In this document: one piece after another, positions 41,612 to 50,853 of the stretch
How the letters are laid out: every line of letters begins with the position of its first letter
Numbering within the stretch: position 1 is the first letter of the stretch
Source of the DNA: an uncultured Oscillospiraceae bacterium
GTDB lineage: Bacteria; Bacillota; Clostridia; Oscillospirales; Ruminococcaceae
NCBI GenBank assembly: GCA_905197685.1
Contig: CAJJZS010000009.1
Location: forward strand, 25,451-89,450
Reading direction: 5' to 3'
Length of the DNA stretch: 64,000 nt
Translations under genes and position numbers: made by a program
Notes under the pieces: model-generated
Seen by the model: only the letters and a program-made list of their open reading frames with translations
Told to the model about the DNA's origin: nothing
Database searches by the model: none

Positions 41612-42631
41612 ATGAATCAATCATTAAGTTTTGACTATTTTTACAATATAGCATACCATGAAAAGAAACCTGTCAGTGCGATGATTGAGCTTTTAACTCA
41701 ATGCAATTTAAGATGTCAGCATTGTTACATTCCTTCTCATACCAATCAAGGCTTGGATTTTGAAAAAATCGAAGATATTCTGTATGAACTCAGAAGTATG
41801 GGAGTGCTGACACTTACCCTAACAGGCGGAGAAATCTTTTTACATCCGCACATTATGGAGATTATTGCGTTAGCGCGTAAACTTCATATGAGAGTGTTTC
41901 TGTTAAGTAACGGAACTTTATTGAATGAGGAAATTGTAAAATCTCTGGCAGAAATGCACGTCTCCGAGTTTTCTACAACGATGTTTTCATTGGACCCGAA
42001 AGTACACGATTTTATTACGTGTCAGCAAGGTTCTTTGGATATGCTGTTGGAGAATTTGCAGCTTTTGAAGAAATATAATATCACAGTAAAGGTAAAAACT
42101 CCTCTTTTAGATGTAAATGCCTTTGCATACAGAGAAATCAAGGAATATTGTAAAGAGAATGGTTTTCTGTTTATGACTTCCCCGATTATTTTCTCCAAAA
42201 CGGACGGCGACGATTCTCCCGTAAAATTAAGAGTTTCTGACGATAAGCTGTGTGAAGTATTGAAAGAAACAGATGAAGCAGACCGAAAAGGAAAAGAGCG
42301 TCTGTATCGTTATGATTATCCATGTGCTGCTTTATTCTATACAATATCAATCGACGCAAAAGGGGATGTTTACCCTTGCAGTTCACTTCGATATAAAATA
42401 GGAAATGTTTTTGAAAATACATTAACTGATATTTGGAACAATTCACAAGGTCTAAAATTGATACAAAGCATAAAAAACACTGATTTAAAAGAGTGTGCGG
42501 AGTGTGAGTACAGGGACTTTTGTGACAGATGCCCAGGTATTGTGTTTTCTGAAACAGGAACATTAACATCTTGTGAGCCGTTTACAAAATTATTAGCTAA
42601 GATAAGGGCATCCAATTATTTATCCATTTAA
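41612..42631 (+). CDS. Radical SAM/SPASM peptide maturase
   Basis: 339 aa. Radical SAM motif CNLRCQHC near residue 30, TLTGGEIFLHP, and a C-terminal SPASM region with cysteines in YPCAALF, VYPCSSLRY, ECAECEYRDFCDRCPG and TSCEP that can hold two auxiliary Fe-S clusters. Enzymes of this build form thioether or carbon-carbon links in RiPPs such as sactipeptides, ranthipeptides, streptide and PQQ. CGGAGG precedes the ATG. AT-rich like its operon. Confidence 0.88.
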   Translation: MNQSLSFDYFYNIAYHEKKPVSAMIELLTQCNLRCQHCYIPSHTNQGLDFEKIEDILYELRSMGVLTLTLTGGEIFLHPHIMEIIALARKLHMRVFLLSNGTLLNEEIVKSLAEMHVSEFSTTMFSLDPKVHDFITCQQGSLDMLLENLQLLKKYNITVKVKTPLLDVNAFAYREIKEYCKENGFLFMTSPIIFSKTDGDDSPVKLRVSDDKLCEVLKETDEADRKGKERLYRYDYPCAALFYTISIDAKGDVYPCSSLRYKIGNVFENTLTDIWNNSQGLKLIQSIKNTDLKECAECEYRDFCDRCPGIVFSETGTLTSCEPFTKLLAKIRASNYLSI

Positions 42632-42677
42632 AAAAGAAGCCGGCAAAATGAAATTCAATTTTGCCGGCTTCTTTTTA
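42631..42677 (+). terminator. Terminator of the RiPP operon
   Basis: GAAGCCGGCAAAAT/ATTTTGCCGGCTTC with a T run. Confidence 0.9.
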
Positions 42678-42738
42678 TATATAAAAATTTCTGTCACCTC
42701 TGCCAAAAACGCTTATCATTTTATGGAAAAATTGCCGA

Positions 42739-42835
42739 TTGACTTTTTATCGCAAAAAGGCGTAAAATAATGTTGCAGACGCAACGGTTGTGAGCGCAAC
42801 GATATGCGCGCCAACGAAATGCGTGCCAACGAAAT
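42739..42835 (+). promoter_or_regulatory. MarR promoter with multiple operator-like repeats
   Basis: TTGACT, 18-nt spacer, TAAAAT is followed by dyads GTTGCAGACGCAAC (42772-42785) and GTTGTGAGCGCAAC (42787-42800), then two direct repeats GCGyGCCAACGAAAT (42806-42820, 42821-42835). All lie in the leader of the marR-ABC operon, as expected for autorepression. Confidence 0.65.
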
Positions 42836-42878
42836 GCGCGGTTAAAAAAGAGGAGAATCAAACAGAAAGGAGCAAACG

Positions 42879-43331
42879 ATGAACGGAATAATGAAATATA
42901 TCAACCGTATCCATCGAATGGGCGGTGTGGTTTATAACAGCAAGCTGAGAGATTACGGGATTGCCCAGTGCCAGCACCCGTACATTTTGCTGATTTGCCG
43001 CGAGCCGGGTATTTCCCAGGAAAAGCTGGCAAAGGAAATCTGCGTCAACAAAAGCAATGTGACCCGCCAGCTTGCCGCCTTGGAGGAAAAGGCGCTGATT
43101 ACCCGCAAACAGGACGAACAGGACCGGCGGATTTGGCGGGTTTACCCGACCCAAACCATGCAGGAGCTGCTGCCCTGTGTGCGAAAGGTTATGCGGGAAT
43201 GGAATGAATATATCCTTGCGCCGCTGAGCGAACAGGAGCAGCAAACGCTGATTGCCCTGTTGGAAAAGGTCAGTGAACGGGCAAATCTGGCAGCGCAGGA
43301 AACACTGTCCGGGAGGGAAAAACAAGCGTGA
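42879..43331 (+). CDS. MarR-family transcriptional regulator
   Basis: 150 aa. Winged helix with ISQEKLAKEICVNKSNVTRQLAALEEKALITRKQDEQDRRIWRVYPT, the classic MarR recognition helix and beta wing. Its stop overlaps the start of the first ABC exporter gene by four bases. It likely represses the exporter until a drug or metabolite binds. Confidence 0.92.
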   Translation: MNGIMKYINRIHRMGGVVYNSKLRDYGIAQCQHPYILLICREPGISQEKLAKEICVNKSNVTRQLAALEEKALITRKQDEQDRRIWRVYPTQTMQELLPCVRKVMREWNEYILAPLSEQEQQTLIALLEKVSERANLAAQETLSGREKQA

Positions 43332-45040
43332 AACCAATCTTTGGATATCTAAAGCCGCACCTGCCCAAGATGGGTGTCGGCATCGGATTTAAGTTTGTGG
43401 GAACTGTCATGGAGCTGATGATTCCGTGGATTTTATCCTACATTCTCGACTATGTTGTCCCGCAGAAAAACACAAGGCTTGTTTTGTTCTGGGGATTACT
43501 GATGATGATAAGCGCGGTGGCAGCTTTGGTGGGAAATATTTTGGCAAACCGCATTTCCGCAGCAGTGGCAAGGGAAACCACCCGCACCCTGCGTCACGAT
43601 TTGTTTGAAAAAATTTCCTATCTTTCTGCCCGCCAGATTGATTACTTTTCTATCCCTTCGTTGGAGTCCCGCCTTACCACCGACACTTATAATATCAATC
43701 AGGTAATCGGCATGATGCAGCGTTTGGGAATCCGCGCGCCGATTTTGCTCATTGGCGGGATTGTTATCACCATGACCCTGGAGCCGGTGCTTACCTTAAC
43801 GATGATTACCGTTCTGCCCTTTATCACCCTGGTTGTCTGGTTGGTTTCCCGCAAGGGAATCCCGATGTACCGAGATTTGCAGCGCGGGGTGGACGGAATG
43901 GTGCGCACCGTGCGTGAAAATATCACCGGAATCCGCGTGATAAAAGCGCTTTCCAAAACCGAGGAAGAAAAGGAACATTTTTCCGATGTAAACAGCGACG
44001 TTGTCCGCAGAGAAACAAAGGCTTCGCTGACAATGGGGATTACCAACCCGATGATGAATCTCTTTTTAAATACGGGTCTTACTTTGGTTATCATCGTCGG
44101 CGCCTTTCGGATTAACGCAGGCAAAACCCAGCCGGGAACAATTATTGCCTTTCTTTCCTATTTTACAATTATTCTCAACGCGATGCTTTCCGTTACCAGA
44201 ATCTTTATCATGTATTCCCGCGCAAGCGCCTCCGCAGACCGAATTTATGAGGTATTAAACGCGCCCGAAGATTTAACCGTAAAGCAGGAACCGCAGGTTC
44301 AGGAAGAAGAACATATTGTGTTTGATGATGTTTGTTTTTCTTACAAAGGTAAAACAGATAACCTTTCCCACATCTCTTTTCGCTTAAAGAAAGGGGAAAC
44401 ACTGGGAATTATCGGCGCAACCGGCTCGGGAAAAACAACGATTATCAATCTGCTGATGCGCTTGTATGAGCGGGATTCCGGCAGTATTCGCATCAATGGG
44501 CGTTCGGTGTCTTCCATTCCTCCGCAGGAGTTGCACACCAAGTTCGGTTTGGTTTTCCAAAACGATGTTTTGTTTGCGGATACCATTCGCGGCAACATTG
44601 ATTTTGGCAGAAATCTGCCGGAACAGCAGATTCAAAAGGCGGCTCGCTGCGCGCAGGCGATGGAGTTTATCGAAAGCCTGCCCGACGGATTTGAACACCA
44701 GGTTACCTCACGCGGAACTAATTTAAGCGGCGGGCAAAAGCAAAGGGTGCTGCTTTCCCGCGCTTTGGCAGGAAATTCCGAGATTTTAATCTTAGACGAT
44801 TCTTCCAGCGCGCTCGATTATAAAACCGACTCCTTGCTGAGAAAATCGCTGCGGGAAGAATATTCCGGAATTACCACGATTGTTATTGCGCAGCGAATCA
44901 GCTCCATTCTCCATGCCGACCACATTCTGGTGTTGGAGGAGGGCAAAGAGGTGGACTACGGAACCCACGAGGAACTGATGCAGCGATGCGAACTTTACCG
45001 CCAAATCAGTGAATCGCAGATGGGAGGGGATTTTGGATGA
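43328..45040 (+). CDS. ABC exporter half-transporter, degenerate ATPase partner
   Basis: 570 aa with six membrane segments then an ATPase: Walker A GATGSGKTT, intact signature LSGGQKQR, but Walker B LILDDSSSALD has Asp in place of the catalytic Glu. It pairs with the next gene, overlapping it by four bases. In BmrC/BmrD-type heterodimers one site is likewise inactive. Likely multidrug or lipid export. Confidence 0.9.
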   Translation: MKPIFGYLKPHLPKMGVGIGFKFVGTVMELMIPWILSYILDYVVPQKNTRLVLFWGLLMMISAVAALVGNILANRISAAVARETTRTLRHDLFEKISYLSARQIDYFSIPSLESRLTTDTYNINQVIGMMQRLGIRAPILLIGGIVITMTLEPVLTLTMITVLPFITLVVWLVSRKGIPMYRDLQRGVDGMVRTVRENITGIRVIKALSKTEEEKEHFSDVNSDVVRRETKASLTMGITNPMMNLFLNTGLTLVIIVGAFRINAGKTQPGTIIAFLSYFTIILNAMLSVTRIFIMYSRASASADRIYEVLNAPEDLTVKQEPQVQEEEHIVFDDVCFSYKGKTDNLSHISFRLKKGETLGIIGATGSGKTTIINLLMRLYERDSGSIRINGRSVSSIPPQELHTKFGLVFQNDVLFADTIRGNIDFGRNLPEQQIQKAARCAQAMEFIESLPDGFEHQVTSRGTNLSGGQKQRVLLSRALAGNSEILILDDSSSALDYKTDSLLRKSLREEYSGITTIVIAQRISSILHADHILVLEEGKEVDYGTHEELMQRCELYRQISESQMGGDFG

Positions 45041-46809
45041 TACCAAAAGAAACGCAAACGCAAAAAAAATCCGGCAGCAAAAAACAGGTGATTTTGCGAC
45101 TGGGGAAATATCTGCTTCGCTATAAAGGATTATTGTTCGGCGCAATTACGCTGACTGTTGTCGGCAATCTGCTTGCCCTGCTGGGACCGATGCTTTCCGG
45201 TTATGCGATTGACGCAATCGGAACCAAAGCGGGTCAGGCAAACTTTCCGAAGGTGTTTTTTTACTGCGGCTTAATGCTGCTGTTTTACTTTGTTTCTTCG
45301 GCGCTGTCCTATCTGCTTTCGGTTGTAATGGTGAAGATGGGGCAGAAGGTTGTCTTTCAAATGCGTAAGGATTTGTTTGATAAACTGGTGGAGCTGCCGG
45401 TTCGCTACTTTGATAATCACCAGACCGGCGACATCATCAGCCGATTTTCCTATGATATTGATACGGTAAACGCTTCGTTGAGCAACGACCTGCTTCAGAT
45501 TGCGGCAAGCGCGATTATGATTATCGGTTCGTTTTTAATGATGCTCAGCATCTCTCCAAAGCTGATTCTTGTCTTTTTGGTTACGATTCCGATTTCGGTG
45601 ATATTTATTTTGTACCGTACCAGAACGGTTCGCCCGCTGTTTCGCAAGCGTTCGGCAAAACTGGGCGAGTTAAACGGATTTGTGGAGGAAATTATCTCCG
45701 GACAGAAAACAACAAAATCCTATCATCAGGAACAAACGGTAATCGGACGCTTTGACAACAAAAATGAAGAAGCGGTACAGGCTTACTACATGGCAGATTA
45801 TTACGGAACGATTGTCGGTCCGTCGGTCAGCTTTATTAACAACCTTTCGCTTACTTTAATCAGTGTGTTCGGCGCGCTGCTGTTTTTGGGCGGCAGCATT
45901 TCCCTGGGAAATCTTTCGTCTTTTGTGCTGTATTCCCGTAAATTTTCCGGTCCTATCAACGAGCTTGCCAACATTATCAGCGAACTGCAATCGGCTTGTT
46001 CGGCGGCGGAGCGTGTGTTCCGCGTGATGGACGAACAACCCGAAGCGCCCGACCTTGCATCGGCAACAGCATTGGACGAGGTTTCGGGAGAAGTGGAGAT
46101 GGAGCATATTCACTTTGGATATGAACCGGAAAAAACGATTATCCATGACCTTAATCTTCAGGCGCACCCGGGCAATCTGGTGGCGATTGTCGGACCGACC
46201 GGAGCCGGAAAAACAACCATTATCAACCTGCTCATGCGCTTTTATGACCCGCAGTCCGGTAAAATTCGGATGGAAGGCAGGGACAGCAAAGAGATTACCC
46301 GCAAGAGTTTGCGTGCGGCATATACGATGGTCTTGCAGGATACCTGGCTGTTCTATGGCTCGATTTATGATAATATCGCGTTCAGCCGACCCGATGCAAC
46401 CCCGCAGGAAGTGATAGAAGCGGCAAAAGCTGTCAAGATTCACAACTATATTATGAGCCTGCCGGACGGTTATGACACCATGATTAACGAGGACGGCATG
46501 AACATTTCTCAGGGGCAAAAGCAGATGCTGACCATTGCCCGCGCAATGCTTTCCGATGCAAAGATGCTGATTTTGGACGAAGCAACTTCCAATGTCGATA
46601 CCCGCACCGAAATGCAGATTCAAACAGCGATGCGCAATCTGATGAAGGATAAGACCTGTTTTGTAATTGCTCACCGCCTTTCCACCATTCAAAATGCCGA
46701 TGTGATTTTGGTGGTGAGGGACGGAGATATTGTAGAACAGGGCAACCATGAGCAGTTAATGCGCAAGGGCGGCGTTTATGCAAACTTATATCGCTCTCAG
46801 TTTTCTTAA
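45037..46809 (+). CDS. ABC exporter half-transporter, catalytic partner
   Basis: 590 aa. Walker A GPTGAGKTT and Walker B LILDEATSNVD with the catalytic Glu are intact, while the signature is NISQGQKQ instead of LSGGQ. The functional site is therefore built from this Walker motif and the signature of the preceding subunit. It is the last gene of the marR operon, followed by a strong terminator. Confidence 0.9.
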   Translation: MIPKETQTQKKSGSKKQVILRLGKYLLRYKGLLFGAITLTVVGNLLALLGPMLSGYAIDAIGTKAGQANFPKVFFYCGLMLLFYFVSSALSYLLSVVMVKMGQKVVFQMRKDLFDKLVELPVRYFDNHQTGDIISRFSYDIDTVNASLSNDLLQIAASAIMIIGSFLMMLSISPKLILVFLVTIPISVIFILYRTRTVRPLFRKRSAKLGELNGFVEEIISGQKTTKSYHQEQTVIGRFDNKNEEAVQAYYMADYYGTIVGPSVSFINNLSLTLISVFGALLFLGGSISLGNLSSFVLYSRKFSGPINELANIISELQSACSAAERVFRVMDEQPEAPDLASATALDEVSGEVEMEHIHFGYEPEKTIIHDLNLQAHPGNLVAIVGPTGAGKTTIINLLMRFYDPQSGKIRMEGRDSKEITRKSLRAAYTMVLQDTWLFYGSIYDNIAFSRPDATPQEVIEAAKAVKIHNYIMSLPDGYDTMINEDGMNISQGQKQMLTIARAMLSDAKMLILDEATSNVDTRTEMQIQTAMRNLMKDKTCFVIAHRLSTIQNADVILVVRDGDIVEQGNHEQLMRKGGVYANLYRSQFS

Positions 46810-46829
46810 AAATTAAAATCAGAGAAGAT

Positions 46830-46875
46830 AAAACTTCCCGCCGCTGCCCAAAAATCGGCAGCGGCGGGAAGTTTT
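46830..46875 (+). terminator. Terminator of the marR-ABC operon
   Basis: Perfect 19-bp arms beginning AAAACTTCCCGCCGC with an 8-nt loop, ending in TTTT. Confidence 0.85.
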
Positions 46876-47028
46876 ATGAAAAGAAATATAGGGGAAGTTG
46901 TTGCAAAATATCTGCAAAAAAAGGGGGAGTTGCACAATCTTTTAGATTTTAATAGAATACGGTTGCTTTGCGGTGGGAGCAGTGTTATACTTGCCTTAAT
47001 TTCACAGCAGCAGTCAGGAGGAAAAAAG

Positions 47029-48282
47029 ATGAAAAAATCGGTGTTTCGTTTGAAAGAAAAAAGGGGAACGCTTAGACTGTCGGTATTTCTGCTTGCCGTT
47101 TCCATGCTTTTGTGCAGCTGCGCAAAGGAACCTCTTCCCCCCGACCCCAGAGTGGAGAAATATCTTGCAGAGGTGCAACCGTATTTAGAGCAGTATGCAA
47201 AGCCGATTGATTGGAAACAGGGACTCAGCGATTCCGATTTTGGAGAAGCGAAAAACGCGCGCGTCTTTCTTGCAGGGGAAACCTACTTTCAAGACAAAAA
47301 CTATCAGGCAAAAAAGATGCTGCTTTCCTATCTGCATCAAAATTGCGGGGTCAACTATCTGCTGTTGGAAGAAAGCATCGGCGCGGGTATTCTGGCAGAG
47401 GAGTATCTGAAAACAGGAGATGAAGAGCTGCTGCACTTTATGATGAGGGCAAAAAAGGAACAGCACGGCAATACAAAAGAGGACGCCGAGTTTTGGAAAT
47501 GGCTGTACGAATATAATCTGGAGCAGCCCGAGCAAAAAAAGATTCATGTGATAGGTTTGGATATTGAAAGCAACTGGGAGGGTGAAGCGGTAGCGGCGAG
47601 ACTGCTGCTGAAGGAAGGCGCGCAGGCACCGTATGGTTTACATCAGTGGTGGGGCGATTTTACTTCTGACGATTTAAAGGCAATTAGCAGGGGATTTTCG
47701 GAACTATCCCGCTTGATTTCCCAGTATCCTGAGCAAATGCAGCCGCTGTTTGCAGAGAATTTTAATCTGCTTTTGCGGTTGATGGGAAATATCGATATTT
47801 GCTATCAATATCGAAACGGAAAGCAGATGGGCAAAACACCTGCGCAGATTAACAATATCAGAGAAAGAGCGATTGCAAATAATTTTTCTTACTTTTTTGA
47901 CCGGCTGCCGCAGGACGCAAAATATTTCGGACAGTTTTTGTATGTCCGCTCTTTCCAAAGCGTATTCGAGCAGTCGGAAACCGGGGAAAAAACACAACGA
48001 TTTGCAACGATTCTGACCGAAGAAATCCTTTCCAAAGAAGAGGTTTGCTCTATTCTTTGTGTATCGGCAGAAGGAAAAGGGGAGAAAGCAGAATTTGTAA
48101 ACCCGCAATATTCCTGGTTGCCTGTCGAACTGTTCCGCAACTGTGTCGGACAGGATACCTTTCTTGCCTTGGACAAAGAGAACAGTCCGTTTCATTCGGG
48201 AGAGGAAGAACTGCGGTTGACCGACTATGTCCAAAAAATGATTTTCCTTACCGATTCAAAAGAAACGCAGCCCTATCGTTAA
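47029..48282 (+). CDS. Lipoprotein with erythromycin-esterase-like domain
   Basis: 417 aa from the ATG with CAGGAGG upstream. A lipobox (SMLLCSC) near residue 27 predicts membrane anchoring. The domain has the EreA/ChaN-like layout: VFLAGETYFQDKNYQAKKMLLSYL, then NYLLLEESIGAG and HVIGLDIES. The usual GEATHG histidine is replaced (GETYFQ), so activity on esters is doubtful. Two further uncharacterised genes follow in the same direction. Confidence 0.5.
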   Translation: MKKSVFRLKEKRGTLRLSVFLLAVSMLLCSCAKEPLPPDPRVEKYLAEVQPYLEQYAKPIDWKQGLSDSDFGEAKNARVFLAGETYFQDKNYQAKKMLLSYLHQNCGVNYLLLEESIGAGILAEEYLKTGDEELLHFMMRAKKEQHGNTKEDAEFWKWLYEYNLEQPEQKKIHVIGLDIESNWEGEAVAARLLLKEGAQAPYGLHQWWGDFTSDDLKAISRGFSELSRLISQYPEQMQPLFAENFNLLLRLMGNIDICYQYRNGKQMGKTPAQINNIRERAIANNFSYFFDRLPQDAKYFGQFLYVRSFQSVFEQSETGEKTQRFATILTEEILSKEEVCSILCVSAEGKGEKAEFVNPQYSWLPVELFRNCVGQDTFLALDKENSPFHSGEEELRLTDYVQKMIFLTDSKETQPYR

Positions 48283-48321
48283 AGAATGATGATTTGTAAA
48301 AAAGGAAGAAAGAAGGAAAAG

Positions 48322-49446
48322 ATGAAAAAATACAGTTATTTTTTGTTTGAAAATTTTGATGCGCAAGCTCTTGCGGAGCATCCGAAAAATCCGCGCAAAT
48401 TTTTTGATGAAAAGACTGATTGCGCTATCGCACAGCTTTTTTCCCTTCCTGTCGGAGCGAATGTCGAACTGTTTTTTCAGCAATGCAGTCAAGCGGGACT
48501 TTCAGAACAACAGATAAAACAGCGGATTAAAGTAGGATTCTTCCGGGAAGAAAACGAAAAAATATACTTGGATTGTCCGGTGATTTGCCGGGAGGATATT
48601 CCGGTGATTCGGCGGGAGTTTTCAACGATTGTTAAACTTCTTGTTGAAAAGTTGGAACAACACACTGCGGATTTGTACCGATTAACCAAAGAACAGCAAA
48701 ACGGTTTTTCTGAGCAGGAAAATCTGTATCATTTGTTGTGCGGGGCAGTGTTTGACGGAAGTCTGTTTGATTGTTTGGAGCGGGAACAGGCAGTCTGTAC
48801 CTCCAAACAGCATAAAAGCGGGTTGGATTACCTTATTACCGTTTATGAAGACTGCGCGGAATGTCAGAGTTTTTCGGAGCAGTTACTTTGCTCCTATAAT
48901 CGCTTTACCGACGGAAAACGGTCATTAGAATCCTTTGGAGATGCGAACGGAAATCGCAGAGATTTTTATCGTTTTTTCCGCCTGAGAGAACAGGGTATCC
49001 TCTCTTCCTGTCAGGAAGAAGAATGGATTCGGCAGATAGAATCCCAACATAAAAATGTTCGGGAGTATCTGCTCGATCAGGTTCAGAATTTAGCGGAGGG
49101 AAAAAGGATTCCACAACAGGTGCAAAGCTTGTTGAAACAATTCGGCTACTGCAATCGGCAAGGGATTTGTGTTCCTGTTTTTCGCGAAGATGCAAAGCAA
49201 ACAGTGGAAAAACTGACCAACCTCGTTTCTTCCTTGTTGCTTGAGGAGATGATAGATTCGGTAACAGCAGCTTCCCGGGCACTTTCCTGTATTCGGTACG
49301 GAGCGTCTGTTGAAGAAGCGGCAAACGAGACCTATCACATTCTCTTCGGAATGATAAATGAGGAATTGGTGAGAAGAAAAATAGTATCGCCGCCCCTCTT
49401 TTTTTCCGGGGAAGGTCGATTCCGAAAGTGTATTTGGCTGGTATAA
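48322..49446 (+). CDS. Protein of unknown function
   Basis: 374 aa from the ATG with AAGAAGGAAAAG upstream. It begins KKYSYFLFENFDAQALAEHPKNPRKFFDE and appears largely helical, charged and soluble, with scattered cysteines (ECAECQ-like DCAECQSF near residue 180). No family is recognised. Placed 19 nt before a HEIGH-motif protein, with which it is probably co-expressed. Confidence 0.7.
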   Translation: MKKYSYFLFENFDAQALAEHPKNPRKFFDEKTDCAIAQLFSLPVGANVELFFQQCSQAGLSEQQIKQRIKVGFFREENEKIYLDCPVICREDIPVIRREFSTIVKLLVEKLEQHTADLYRLTKEQQNGFSEQENLYHLLCGAVFDGSLFDCLEREQAVCTSKQHKSGLDYLITVYEDCAECQSFSEQLLCSYNRFTDGKRSLESFGDANGNRRDFYRFFRLREQGILSSCQEEEWIRQIESQHKNVREYLLDQVQNLAEGKRIPQQVQSLLKQFGYCNRQGICVPVFREDAKQTVEKLTNLVSSLLLEEMIDSVTAASRALSCIRYGASVEEAANETYHILFGMINEELVRRKIVSPPLFFSGEGRFRKCIWLV

Positions 49447-49465
49447 GAAACAGAAAGGAAAAATA

Positions 49466-50284
49466 ATGAAAATTATAGACGGATGTACATGGATTCCGGA
49501 GTGTTTTGAGGAAAATCAATTTTCATGGAAATCATGGGAAAAATATATGGCTCATTTTCCTCAAGAGATGAAGCAGATGATAGAAGAGGATTGCCGGGAA
49601 TATGATTTTAAAACACAGGTATTGCCGGTAGTGCAGTCTGCCCTTCAACACCCCCAAAAAATACAAGAAGCCCGCTGCTCTTTTCAAAAGGTCACAGGCC
49701 GATTGGAGAAAAAGATAGAAGAGCAATTTGGAACTTTAGACTGTACCGTTATTTTGTATTTGGGACTTTGCAGCGGAGCCGGTTGGGCAACGGATTTGGA
49801 AGGAAAACCGACGGTTTTGCTGGGAATAGAAAAGATCATCGAATTGAATTGGCAAAGCGAACAAGAAATGCAGGCTTTGATTTATCACGAAATTGGGCAT
49901 TTGTGGCATTTTTCAAAGAGAAATCAGCCTCCCATGCAAACAAAGCAGTTGGAACAACTTTATCAAGAAGGAATGGCGATGCGTTTTGAACAGCTGATTT
50001 GCGGGGATTTATCCTATTATCATCAGGATAAAGACGGTTGGCTGGACTGGTGCGTTCAAAAAGAAAATCAAATCAAATCGGAATACGCTTCCCGTATCCA
50101 AAACAAAGAAAGCGTGAAGGACTTTTTCGGGGATTGGTGCAGCTATCAGGGGCGCAGCGACGTCGGATATTTTCTGGGAAATCGCTTTGTTCAGTTTTTA
50201 TGCAGCCGTTTTTCGCTGGAACAGGCGGCAAATCTTTGCGAACAGCAGCTACTTTCCCTGTTTTGGGAGTATGTTTCTCTTTAA
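49466..50284 (+). CDS. Putative zinc metallopeptidase (HEIGH motif)
   Basis: 272 aa, no signal peptide. The zinc motif ALIYHEIGHLWHF lies near residue 140, with a downstream EGMAMRFEQL helix whose Glu could be the third ligand (gluzincin pattern). SGAGWATDLEGKPTVLLGIEKI precedes the motif. DUF-type peptidases with this layout are known but no substrate is. CAGAAAGGAAA precedes the ATG. Confidence 0.65.
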   Translation: MKIIDGCTWIPECFEENQFSWKSWEKYMAHFPQEMKQMIEEDCREYDFKTQVLPVVQSALQHPQKIQEARCSFQKVTGRLEKKIEEQFGTLDCTVILYLGLCSGAGWATDLEGKPTVLLGIEKIIELNWQSEQEMQALIYHEIGHLWHFSKRNQPPMQTKQLEQLYQEGMAMRFEQLICGDLSYYHQDKDGWLDWCVQKENQIKSEYASRIQNKESVKDFFGDWCSYQGRSDVGYFLGNRFVQFLCSRFSLEQAANLCEQQLLSLFWEYVSL

Positions 50285-50335
50285 AATCTCAGCATTATGA
50301 TGTTTGGAAAAGAACAATTTTTAATTTTCGGCTGT

Positions 50336-50370
50336 AAAAAAGCAGGAACGAAACCGTTCCTGCTTTTTTA
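50336..50370. terminator. Bidirectional terminator
   Basis: AAAAAGCAGGAACG/CGTTCCTGCTTTTT between converging genes. Confidence 0.85.
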
Positions 50371-50376
50371 TATGTC

Positions 50377-50826
50377 TTACAGTTCGCTCGGACCGTCATA
50401 CGGTTCAAATTCGCCGGGAAACAGCACCTCTTCCACAATCTGCGCGCAGTCCATCACGCAGCCGCGACAGGAGCGCAAACGGTCTGTTTTTCCGTCTGTT
50501 CCGCGCAAATCTGAACAGATCATACTGGTATTTTTCTGCTCAAACCGTTTTGCCATCTCTTTTCCCAGGTCAAAGGTAGAGAATTTCGATGCAGGCTGCT
50601 GTAAATTGGCATCGGAGTTTTTTAGCCCCGCAAGCATCATCATACCGCACACGCTGCCGCAGGTCTGAAACATTCCCGCGATTCCCAAGCCATACGCCTC
50701 GGCTGCGCGAAAAGCGGTTTTTTCGTCTAATCCTAACCGCTCGCAGTAGGTGCAGACAACTGCCTGACAGCAGTTATAACCGTCTTTGTGTTTTTGGGCA
50801 GCTTCCCAAACTTTGCTTTTTTCCAT
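50377..50826 (-). CDS. C_GCAxxG_C_C family protein
   Basis: 149 aa from the ATG with AAAGGAAG upstream. Conserved cysteines are in NCCQAVVCTYC, FQTCGSVCG and SCRGCVMDCAQ, with the GLGIAGMFQTCG core from which the family is named. Probably a redox or metal-binding protein of unknown function, common in Clostridia. Followed on the same strand by no other gene before the terminator. Confidence 0.85.
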   Translation of the reverse strand: MEKSKVWEAAQKHKDGYNCCQAVVCTYCERLGLDEKTAFRAAEAYGLGIAGMFQTCGSVCGMMMLAGLKNSDANLQQPASKFSTFDLGKEMAKRFEQKNTSMICSDLRGTDGKTDRLRSCRGCVMDCAQIVEEVLFPGEFEPYDGPSEL

Positions 50827-50853
50827 CTTGTTACTTCCTTTCTTCATAACGGT

